NCBI GenBank assembly: GCA_024408295.1
Contig: JAKSVE010000008.1
Span: 1-38,311 of the forward strand
Direction of reading: 5' to 3'
From: Bacilli bacterium
GTDB taxonomy: Bacteria; Bacillota_I; Bacilli_A; RFN20; CAG-826
Length of the DNA: 38,311 nt
In this document: piece by piece, positions 17,669 to 24,127 of the stretch
How the letters are laid out: each line of letters starts with the position of its first letter
Position numbering within the stretch: the first letter of the stretch is position 1
Translations under genes and position numbers: made by a program
Notes under the pieces: generated by a model
Seen by the model: the letters and a program-made list of their open reading frames with translations, nothing else
What the model was told of the DNA's origin: nothing
The model's database searches: none

Positions 17669-19123
17669 ATGATTAAGAATATTTACTTAAGATGCGCTCT
17701 CGTCCTTAGCTGTATCTGCGTTGGATCAGCTGTCTTAATCGGCGGACTCCACACAGCTACCGACTACTATAAGGAAACCCACAAATCAACAGAAGCTCCA
17801 GCAGAAATCCAGAGCTTGAAGCCAGGAGCAACATTCGAGGAAGTCGCTGACTTCAGCCCAATTTCCTCAACAGAAAGCTCAACAAAAGTCACAATCACTG
17901 CAGTTTACGCATTAAAAGAAGGCGGCCAGACAACTGGTTACGCATATAAGCTCAACTGCTCAAAGCCAGTTAAGACAGACGTTGAGTTCACAGTCTTATT
18001 CGAAGGCCCAGCTCAGGCAGCAAACATCAACGCAGTCAAGCCAAGCAACATCAACATCATGGTCGGAGGCGACTCTGGTTATGATGGCAACATCATCAAA
18101 CTTGCAGATGGTATCGTCGAAGGCTCAGCAACCGCAAACGACTATAGCTCAGTCGTCTCAGGCGGCACTAAGTCACAGAAGTTCTTCATCGACGGTGTTC
18201 AGGCTGCTAGAAAAGATTATGTCGCAAGAATCAACGGACAGACAGGCGGACCAACAGTCGAAAAGACACCAATCGAAAAGATCTACGGCGACCTCTACAA
18301 ATCAAATGTCGAGGACGAATTCACCGCAATCAAGGGCGATACAACCCACTGCTCATACGAAATCACCAACCGTTACACAGTTACCCTTACTGATTCAACA
18401 GTCACTAAGGCATACGCTGGTACAACTTCATTCCAAGATCCAGAAGGCGAGACTGATGTTGTTAAGATCGTCGCTGCATTCAGCGGAGACAAGGCAAGCG
18501 TCAAGCTCGACGGATACAGTGTCACAAAGGATATCTCTTGGAATGATTACAAGAGCTACCTCGATGGTGTGTCAAAGGGCACAACAAGCTTAGAAGATGA
18601 GAACGCTGTCCACACAGGATCAACTCTCTCAACAAACGCTATCCGTGACTTAATCATCGGAATGCGTGCAGATTACATCGCAAACTACAAAACCGTCCTC
18701 GAAGAGATGTATGGAACAAGCTATGTCTCTGAATCAGTTGACGAGTATGCAGCAGTTAAGGGCGATACATCACATTGCTCATATGAACTCACAAAGCGTT
18801 ACTCAGTCGAATTAAGCGACGGCACCACCGGAAAGGCATATGAAGCCACCACTTCATTCAAAGACCCAGAAGGTGAAACCGATGTCATCAAGCTCATCGC
18901 TGCTTGGAGCGGAGATGCGGCTAATGCAAAGCTTGTCGGCTACAAACTCACAAAGAACATCTCTTGGGACGATTACAAGGGATATATCTCAAATGTCGCA
19001 TCAGGAACAACAAGCTTAGAAGACGAAAGCGCAGTCCACACAGGATCAACTCTCTCAACTAACGCAATCCGCGACTTACTCTTGGCTATGCGTACAGATT
19101 ACATAGCATCCAAGAATGCATAA
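17669..19123 (+). CDS. rnfG: Rnf complex subunit G, enlarged, with three FMN-binding-like domains
   Basis: RnfG normally has one covalently bound FMN facing outside and is about 180-220 residues long; this one has 484. A single N-terminal helix (about 8-28) anchors it. Three successive extracytoplasmic units follow, each ending in a candidate flavin-attachment motif: SGGTKS at 164-169 in a diverged first domain, HTGSTLST at 315-322, and HTGSTLST at 457-464. Units two and three (206-342 and 348-484) are tandem copies with a 142-residue offset. The usual motif is SGAT, so TGST is a conservative variant, with Thr as the expected attachment residue. AAGGAGG precedes the ATG. The assignment as RnfG is secure from position and motifs; triple flavinylation is inferred. 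Confidence 0.9.
   Translation: MIKNIYLRCALVLSCICVGSAVLIGGLHTATDYYKETHKSTEAPAEIQSLKPGATFEEVADFSPISSTESSTKVTITAVYALKEGGQTTGYAYKLNCSKPVKTDVEFTVLFEGPAQAANINAVKPSNINIMVGGDSGYDGNIIKLADGIVEGSATANDYSSVVSGGTKSQKFFIDGVQAARKDYVARINGQTGGPTVEKTPIEKIYGDLYKSNVEDEFTAIKGDTTHCSYEITNRYTVTLTDSTVTKAYAGTTSFQDPEGETDVVKIVAAFSGDKASVKLDGYSVTKDISWNDYKSYLDGVSKGTTSLEDENAVHTGSTLSTNAIRDLIIGMRADYIANYKTVLEEMYGTSYVSESVDEYAAVKGDTSHCSYELTKRYSVELSDGTTGKAYEATTSFKDPEGETDVIKLIAAWSGDAANAKLVGYKLTKNISWDDYKGYISNVASGTTSLEDESAVHTGSTLSTNAIRDLLLAMRTDYIASKNA
18284..19120 (+). repeat. Tandem intragenic duplication in rnfG
   Basis: Two units, 18284-18694 and 18710-19120, are offset by 426 bases. The proteins agree closely (shared KGDT-HCSYE, TTSF-DPEGETDV, GTTSLEDE-AVHTGSTLSTNAIRDL), and parts are nearly identical at base level around the FMN motif. 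This implies a relatively recent in-frame duplication or ongoing homogenisation. Confidence 0.9.
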
Positions 19124-19135
19124 GGAGGGACGATT

Positions 19136-19849
19136 ATGGATCAGAAACCAAGCAAATTAAGAGTCTTCTTAGACCCTCTCTTCAAAGCCAACCCATTATT
19201 CGTTATGGTTCTTGGCACTTGCCCTGCTTTAGCGGTCACAACATCATTTGAGTCCGCAATCGGCATGGGAATCCTCTTCACATTCGTCATCTTCTTCTCA
19301 AATCTCATCATCTCTCTTCTCCGCAAGATCATTCCTGATGAGATCAGAACACCTTGCTACATCGTTGTCATCGCAACATTCGTCACAGTAGTCAAGCTTC
19401 TCTCTTCAACCTTCCTCCCTGAACTTTATAGCTCACTCGGCGTCTTTGTCTCATTGCTCGTCGTCAACTGTATCGTCTTAGGTAGAGCTGAGGCATTCGC
19501 TAGCCAGAACACGGTGGTCGATTCCATGTTAGATGGTCTCGGAAACGGCGTTGGCTACACATGGGCAATTGCCGCAATCGCTCTTGTCCGTGAAGTCCTC
19601 GGTGCAGGAACTCTTACATTCGGAAAAGTCTTCACCTTCATCCCTAAGGTCACATTGCCAATCCTTTCTGGATACACAGGCTCAGACTTCTCACTTGCTA
19701 TGCCACTCTTCAAGTCATCAGCAGGCGGCTTCCTCGTCTTAGGTTTTGCTTTAGCAATCATTGCAGCAATCAACAACTACAAAGACAAGAAGGCAAAAGA
19801 AAAGGCTAGAGCTGAAAGAGCAGCAGCCGCTAAAGGAGGAAATAACTAA
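19136..19849 (+). CDS. rnfE: Rnf complex subunit E
   Basis: A 237-residue membrane protein with six predicted helices, homologous to NqrD. The two conserved cysteine-bearing membrane loops are present: GTCPALA (27-33) and VNCIVLGRAEAFA (about 110-122). In Rnf/Nqr the RnfA-RnfE pair shares a [2Fe-2S] centre held by such cysteines in the middle of the membrane. The C-terminal 20 residues are Lys/Ala-rich and cytoplasmic. AAGGAGGGACG precedes the ATG, and the stop codon overlaps the start of rnfA. Confidence 0.95.
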   Translation: MDQKPSKLRVFLDPLFKANPLFVMVLGTCPALAVTTSFESAIGMGILFTFVIFFSNLIISLLRKIIPDEIRTPCYIVVIATFVTVVKLLSSTFLPELYSSLGVFVSLLVVNCIVLGRAEAFASQNTVVDSMLDGLGNGVGYTWAIAAIALVREVLGAGTLTFGKVFTFIPKVTLPILSGYTGSDFSLAMPLFKSSAGGFLVLGFALAIIAAINNYKDKKAKEKARAERAAAAKGGNN

Positions 19850-20451
19850 TGCAGTACATAGTTTCATTCATTCTCGCTATCGTCTCCTACATGGTCATCG
19901 ATAACGTCATCCTCTCAAGATATTTCGGTATCTGCTCATTCATTGGAGTCGGCAACAAGATCAAATCTGCTCTCGGCATGGGTCTTGCAGTCACAGCAGT
20001 CACGCTCATTGCAGCACTTGTCTGCTGGCCACTCTACAACTTCATCCTTGTTCCAGCAAACATGGAATACATGGAGACAATCGTCTTCATCCTCGTCATC
20101 GCATCACTTGTTCAGATGGTCGGATTCTTCATTAAGAAGAAGTCGATCAGCCTTTATAAGACACTTGGCATCTACCTTCCATTAATCACAACAAACTGCG
20201 CAGTACTCGGCGTTGTTGAAAACAACATGGCATACGACTTCGGTCGTTCAATGGCAAACGCATTAGGAACTTCACTCGGATTCATCCTCGTCATCTTCCT
20301 CTTCGCTTGCATCAGAATCAGACTTGAGGGTTCAAATCTTCCTAAGGCCTTCAAGGGCGTGCCAATTGCGCTTATCGTCGCAGGACTCATGGCTATCGTC
20401 TTCATGGGACTCGGAGGCATTGTTGACCTCGGTTCATGGGGGCTCATCTAA
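19849..20451 (+). CDS. rnfA: Rnf complex subunit A
   Basis: A 200-residue, six-helix membrane protein, homologous to NqrE. It carries the paired cysteine loops DNVILSRYFGICSFIGVG (near 20-38) and TTNCAVLGVVENN (near 119-132), which with RnfE hold the intramembrane [2Fe-2S] centre. It overlaps rnfE (TAATG) and in turn overlaps the small cysteine protein by one base (TAATG), indicating coupled translation through this part of the operon. Confidence 0.95.
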   Translation: MQYIVSFILAIVSYMVIDNVILSRYFGICSFIGVGNKIKSALGMGLAVTAVTLIAALVCWPLYNFILVPANMEYMETIVFILVIASLVQMVGFFIKKKSISLYKTLGIYLPLITTNCAVLGVVENNMAYDFGRSMANALGTSLGFILVIFLFACIRIRLEGSNLPKAFKGVPIALIVAGLMAIVFMGLGGIVDLGSWGLI

Positions 20452-20684
20452 TGGGCACTGTCGGTTACGTGGTAATCGCAATAGCAATAATCGTAGTTTT
20501 AGTAGCTCTCTTCACAATCAGCTTCGTTGCTTATGTTAAAACACCGGCACCTGCTGGATGTGAAGCGGGCAAGGGCCCTAACTGCGAGAATTGCGAAGTC
20601 GTTAGTTGTAGGTTCTACGCTAGCGCAGAAGAAAGGGAAAGAAAAAAACGCCAAGAAGCAAATTCTGGCGAGAAAGGAAACTAA
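20451..20684 (+). CDS. Small membrane protein with four clustered cysteines, inserted in the rnf operon
   Basis: I start this at the ATG overlapping the rnfA stop (77 residues); an in-frame ATG 15 bases upstream lies inside rnfA. Residues about 4-27 form one hydrophobic helix. A short loop with the pattern C-x7-C-x2-C-x4-C (CEAGKGPNCENCEVVSC) follows, then a strongly charged tail (E/R/K). The design resembles FeoB-associated cysteine-rich membrane proteins, and four close cysteines could hold a metal or Fe-S centre. I do not recognise it as a standard Rnf subunit. Coupling to rnfA and its place directly before rnfB argue for a role in the complex or in cluster delivery; that is inference. Confidence 0.8.
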   Translation: MGTVGYVVIAIAIIVVLVALFTISFVAYVKTPAPAGCEAGKGPNCENCEVVSCRFYASAEERERKKRQEANSGEKGN

Positions 20685-20687
20685 TAT

Positions 20688-21005
20688 ATGGATATCTTAT
20701 GGGCAGCCTTGCTTATGCTAGGCTTAGCAATCGGATTATCATGCCTTATCGTTTTGTTCTCAATCGTCTTCCACGTTGAAGAGGACCCAAGAATCGACTG
20801 TGTTTCCAAAATGCTTCCTGGAGTCAATTGCGGCGCTTGCGGATATGCAGGCTGCCACGACTTAGCGGATGCGTTGGTTAACGGAGAGGTCAAGAAAGTC
20901 ACAGCTTGCAAGGCTGGACGTAGAGACAAGAACTTCGATCCAATTGTCGAATATCTCAAAACTACACCTGGACCTAACGGCACAACAGTTGAAGTTACAC
21001 TTTAA
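20688..21005 (+). CDS. rnfB: Minimal Rnf complex subunit B lacking ferredoxin domains
   Basis: RnfB accepts electrons from ferredoxin and usually has about 180-300 residues: a membrane helix, a four-cysteine Fe-S domain, and two or more ferredoxin-like clusters. Here there are only 105 residues: helix (about 4-29), then VNCGACGYAGC with C48-x2-C51-x4-C56 and C74, then a short tail. The polyferredoxin part is missing. The stop is followed at once by a good terminator, and no ferredoxin-like CxxCxxC sequence occurs in any frame downstream, so this is not a simple frameshift. AAAGGAAA precedes the ATG. Identity as an RnfB N-terminal domain is strong; how ferredoxin docks is open. Confidence 0.88.
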   Translation: MDILWAALLMLGLAIGLSCLIVLFSIVFHVEEDPRIDCVSKMLPGVNCGACGYAGCHDLADALVNGEVKKVTACKAGRRDKNFDPIVEYLKTTPGPNGTTVEVTL

Positions 21006-21010
21006 TGACT

Positions 21011-21036
21011 AGGACACATTTAGTGTCCTTTTCTTT
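21011..21036 (+). terminator. Rho-independent terminator after rnfB
   Basis: AGGACAC (21011-21017) pairs with GTGTCCT (21023-21029), with T-rich TTTTCTTT after it. It may limit read-through from the rnf genes into apbE, setting a lower downstream level. Confidence 0.8.
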
Positions 21037-21063
21037 AACCCTCTAATGGATTATCATATACGC

Positions 21064-22071
21064 ATGAAAAAGAGATTAGGTCTATTGTTATTGCTCCCAC
21101 TGCTTGTATCATGCAGCGAAACTAGATACAGCGGTTCAGTCCTTGCGTTCCACAGCTTTTTCTCATGGAAATACGTCTCAGGAAAAGACTGTGGCAAGGA
21201 AATATACGATTTAGCAAACAAGATAGACACTTTAGCGGACCCATACACAAACTATGGAGACGCCAACACCTTATACAAAATCAATTCAACTCATGAAGCG
21301 ATTGAGGTTGATCCAATCCTCTTCGATTTGATGAAGACTGCGCTTGATTTATACGCTAAGACAGAACATAACTTCGATCCATATATCGGCAAGATAACTT
21401 CGTTATGGAAAACAACCCTATTTGGGGCGGATGACGACTTCTTGTTCGAAGGTCCAAGCAATTCCTCAATTGAGGAGGCTAAAGCCCTCATACCGGCTCT
21501 TTTAGAGGAAGCTAGAGCTACTTCAGTTGAATTGGATGAGAACAAGATGACGATCAAGCGGATTGGAGACGGTCATATCGATTTAGGCGGCCTAACAAAA
21601 GGTTATGCGGTTGAAGAAGCAGAAAAGATCCTCCACTCCAACAAAGTCAGCAAATACCTAGTCAATGGAGGACAAAGCTCACTTGGCTTAGGGAAGACAC
21701 TTGATGGCAAAAACTACAAAGTCGATTTGATGTATAGCAAAGTCGAAAAGGAAAACACATTCGAATTAAGCGAAATAGACACATCCACCTCTGGAGTCTA
21801 TGAGCAGTGTGTCACGATTGATGGGAAGATGTATTCACACATCATCAACCCAAACACCGGAATGCCTCTGACGGATTATTCAATGGCGTTCCTTGTTGGG
21901 GAAGATAGTGCGCTACTAGACGCATTCTCAACATCCTGTATGATTGCAGGGCCAGAAAAATCAGAAGAATGGTCGAAGAAATACAATTTCATGTATTCTT
22001 TATACGAAGATGATGGAGGATACACAAAGTTTGTGTCCGAATCAGAAGAGCTAACCAAGACTAGAATCTAA
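21064..22071 (+). CDS. apbE: FAD:protein FMN transferase, lipoprotein
   Basis: ApbE links FMN from FAD to Thr in SGAT-like motifs of RnfG, RnfD and similar proteins. I choose the ATG at 21064 (335 residues) because it gives a compact lipoprotein signal with lipobox LLVSC (Cys17); an in-frame ATG 18 bases upstream adds DYHIR before it, and neither has a good ribosome site. Family motifs are IDLGGLTKGYAV (172-183), VNGGQSS (200-206), TSGVYEQ (242-248), HIINPNTG (259-266) and an Asp at 286 near the metal site. Being anchored outside the membrane puts it where the RnfG domains are. Its stop overlaps the next start (TAATG). Confidence 0.94.
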   Translation: MKKRLGLLLLLPLLVSCSETRYSGSVLAFHSFFSWKYVSGKDCGKEIYDLANKIDTLADPYTNYGDANTLYKINSTHEAIEVDPILFDLMKTALDLYAKTEHNFDPYIGKITSLWKTTLFGADDDFLFEGPSNSSIEEAKALIPALLEEARATSVELDENKMTIKRIGDGHIDLGGLTKGYAVEEAEKILHSNKVSKYLVNGGQSSLGLGKTLDGKNYKVDLMYSKVEKENTFELSEIDTSTSGVYEQCVTIDGKMYSHIINPNTGMPLTDYSMAFLVGEDSALLDAFSTSCMIAGPEKSEEWSKKYNFMYSLYEDDGGYTKFVSESEELTKTRI

Positions 22072-22535
22072 TGGAAAAAGAAGAAATAACTCAGCAAAAA
22101 CCTGAGAAAAAGAAAAACTTTATCCTTAAACACCTTTGGGATTTCGTTCTTTTAGGTGTTCTTTTAGTTGGCACCACCACCGCATATGTTGCTAGAAGCG
22201 CAATAAACAATAAATCTAAGGACTTAGATATAACCGCAACAGTCCTTTACGAAGGAAATGTGATGGAAATTAAGGATGAACACGGGAAGAACAAAAACCC
22301 ATTCATCCTATCATCAATCAATGAATATCAAGAGATCGAGATTCAGGGAAGACACACAACCTTGACCATCGGCTTAAAACATAACGCAATCGCAGTCGTA
22401 CATTCTGGATGCCCAGGGCAAGAATGCGTCCATGAAGGATGGGTTGATAGACCAAATCATCCTATCGTTTGCGCACATAACGGCATCTATATAGAAATAG
22501 AGAGCGATAATTGGAGCGATATCACAATCGGATGA
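22071..22535 (+). CDS. NusG domain II-containing membrane-anchored protein
   Basis: A 154-residue protein with a charged N-terminus, one helix (about 22-42), and an outside domain. The domain ends in HSGCPGQECVHEGWV and PIVCAHNGIYIEI with C114, C119 and C134. This CPxxxCVxxGW...IVCxxN pattern is the NusG_II family found beside Rnf and ApbE genes in many Bacillota; despite the name it is not a transcription factor. A role in the extracytoplasmic flavin/redox system is inferred from that context. It overlaps apbE at its start and the next gene at its end (ATGA). Confidence 0.88.
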   Translation: MEKEEITQQKPEKKKNFILKHLWDFVLLGVLLVGTTTAYVARSAINNKSKDLDITATVLYEGNVMEIKDEHGKNKNPFILSSINEYQEIEIQGRHTTLTIGLKHNAIAVVHSGCPGQECVHEGWVDRPNHPIVCAHNGIYIEIESDNWSDITIG

Positions 22536-23071
22536 TTATGAAAAAGAAGATAACGATTAAACAACTGACGCTTCTAGCTATGCTACTATCTCTTGCCTTA
22601 GTGCTTAGCATCGCCGAAAGCTTCATCCCATTTGGAATCCCAGGACTGAAGCTTGGCCTAGCGAATATGGTCATTTTGCTGGCGATTTATTACTTCGGAT
22701 TCTGGATGGCCCTTGCGATTGATATCCTGAGGGTAATCATCTCTTCCATCGCAATCGGAACATTCCTGGCGATGGGATTCTGGATGTCTCTAGCAGGCGC
22801 AACACTCAGCTTCTTCGTGATGTATGTATTCTACAGATGGCTAAAGATATTCACGCCTGTTGGAAATTCTATAGCTGGAGCATACACACATGCATTGGCC
22901 CAGATTCTTGTTGGCGTGTTCTACCTAGGTAGCTGGGGTGTCTTCTACTACTTCCCGGTCATGGCAATCGCTTCACTAATCACAGGAACATTCAACGGAT
23001 TCATCGTTGAGATGATACTGAAGAATAAATACTTATCCACTGCTGTTGGATATGAAAAGACAACGATATAA
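22532..23071 (+). CDS. Gx transporter family / heptaprenyl diphosphate synthase component I-like membrane protein
   Basis: A 180-residue membrane protein with about five or six helices. The opening IPFGIPGLKLGLANMVILLAIYYFG and the later R-V-I-I segment match the Hpre_diP_synt_I (Gx transporter) family. That family resembles ECF-transporter substrate-binding components and repeatedly accompanies Rnf, NusG_II and ApbE genes. Import of a flavin or quinone-like molecule has been proposed for such loci, but the substrate is unknown. I start it at the ATG overlapping the previous stop codon; an upstream in-frame ATG at 22511 lies inside the preceding gene. A terminator follows. Confidence 0.85.
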   Translation: MIMKKKITIKQLTLLAMLLSLALVLSIAESFIPFGIPGLKLGLANMVILLAIYYFGFWMALAIDILRVIISSIAIGTFLAMGFWMSLAGATLSFFVMYVFYRWLKIFTPVGNSIAGAYTHALAQILVGVFYLGSWGVFYYFPVMAIASLITGTFNGFIVEMILKNKYLSTAVGYEKTTI

Positions 23072-23082
23072 GGCATAAAGAA

Positions 23083-23109
23083 AACCCGGCTTAGGAAAGT
23101 CGGGTTTTT
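23083..23109. terminator. Bidirectional Rho-independent terminator
   Basis: AACCCGGC (23083-23090) pairs with GTCGGGTT (23099-23106) with one G-T pair. It is followed by TTTTT on the plus strand, and preceded by AAAGAA, which reads TTCTTT on the minus strand. It separates the convergent Gx-family gene and the lipoprotein gene that stops at 23132. Confidence 0.88.
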
Positions 23110-23131
23110 GAGTTGCTTGCGTTTAGTAGAA

Positions 23132-23845
23132 TTACTTAGCGTTTGCTTCAGCAGCTGTTAAGACAGCGATGTATGAGAGATATCCATCAGCGATCTTGTT
23201 GAAGTCTGTCCATGTTGATCCTGTTGAGACACCATCAACTGTCCAGTACTTCTTGCCTGCTTCGTCTTCAACCTGAGTTGCTGCTAAGCACTTTTCTGAT
23301 CCGTACTTAACATATGCATCAACAGTTGCGTCACGGTTTGACTTCCAGTTGAATCTTTCTCCGCCATAACCGTTCTCGTCCTTGCTTAATGCAGCCTTTG
23401 TCATGATTGTCTTATCGCCACATGCTGCGACGTCGTTTGCCATGACTGCCTTGTAGTAAGCTGAGCAGACTTCTGCCTTTGACCAGTCAGCACCTTCGTA
23501 TGAGAGAGCGCCGTCCTTAACTGTTGCTGTTAAGGTGTATGAGCCGAACTTGACTTCCTTGTAGTAAGAAACTTCCTTTTCTGCTCCATGGTCCATGATT
23601 GTTCCAGTGACCTTCTTTTCTGCATCGACTGCTTCGTCAGCTGTGATGTATGAAGGGAGGCAGACTTCTCCGAGTGTAGCTGCGGTGACCTTGCCGCCTT
23701 CAACTGTGACTGTCGCACCAGCAACGTAAGAACCACCGTGGCAGAGAGCGTATGCTTCGCCTGTCTTAGCGCCATTTGCACCACCGCATGAAGCGAGTAA
23801 TGTAGCTGCGCCAAGGATCATCATGAGTTTGTTTGTGTTTTTCAT
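23132..23845 (-). CDS. Lipoprotein with possible FMN-binding domain
   Basis: A 237-residue lipoprotein with signal and lipobox LLASC (Cys20). The segment GATVTVEGGKVTAATLG (about 43-59) has the 'V-x-V-x-G-G-K-(I/V)-T' look that opens FMN_bind domains. Near the end, VSTGSTWTDF (206-215) followed by a helix ending SYIAVL resembles the FMN-attachment region of the RnfG repeats (HTGSTLSTNAIRDL). Thr211 would be the attachment residue. Five cysteines (C35, C62, C127, C142, C186) are also present. It is convergent with the rnf/apbE block. A flavinylated electron-transfer lipoprotein, like Listeria PplA in principle, is a plausible reading; the alternative is an unrelated surface protein. AAGGGG precedes the ATG. 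Confidence 0.75.
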   Translation of the reverse strand: MKNTNKLMMILGAATLLASCGGANGAKTGEAYALCHGGSYVAGATVTVEGGKVTAATLGEVCLPSYITADEAVDAEKKVTGTIMDHGAEKEVSYYKEVKFGSYTLTATVKDGALSYEGADWSKAEVCSAYYKAVMANDVAACGDKTIMTKAALSKDENGYGGERFNWKSNRDATVDAYVKYGSEKCLAATQVEDEAGKKYWTVDGVSTGSTWTDFNKIADGYLSYIAVLTAAEANAK

Positions 23846-23887
23846 AATTTTTCCCCTTTTTTGTATCCTTTATGGATAAGTACACAC

Positions 23888-23916
23888 AATATATATGCGT
23901 TTATACTATCTTGCAA
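23888..23916 (-). promoter_or_regulatory. Promoter of the 23845 lipoprotein gene
   Basis: Minus strand TTGCAA (23916-23911), a 17-base spacer, then TATATT (23893-23888), about 42 bases upstream of the ATG. A small ATCC-TTTAT-GGAT hairpin lies in the leader near 23867-23879. The rest of 23917-24074 is AT-rich and holds no gene I can support. Confidence 0.6.
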
Positions 23917-24074
23917 TTAAAATTGACACATTTTTACTTTATTCGTTGCATTTTCACAAAATAGCGCTTTCAAGGTAAAAATAAACATACACTTGTATCA
24001 TGTTTTTAACGGATTGGCCATTTGTTCAGCACTGCGTCTTTATGAAGAATCTTTCGTTGACAGCGACATTTTTA

Positions 24075-24112
24075 GCAAAAAAAGAAAAGCCCTTGCGTTG
24101 AACAAAGGCTTT
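24075..24112 (-). terminator. Rho-independent terminator of the esterase gene
   Basis: Minus strand AAGCCTTTG (24112-24104) pairs with CAAGGGCTT (24096-24088, one G-T pair), followed by TTCTTTTTTT. Confidence 0.88.
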
Positions 24113-24127
24113 ATTGTTGACAGAAGA

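Noticed and set aside
20982-21064. A frameshift hiding the rest of rnfB
   Set aside because: No reading frame after 21005 contains ferredoxin-like cysteines, and a clean terminator begins 6 bases after the stop, so the short form appears genuine.
23959-23972. AAATAGCGCTTTCA as a cre site upstream of the lipoprotein gene
   Set aside because: Only the right half matches; three mismatches in the left half make it no better than chance.
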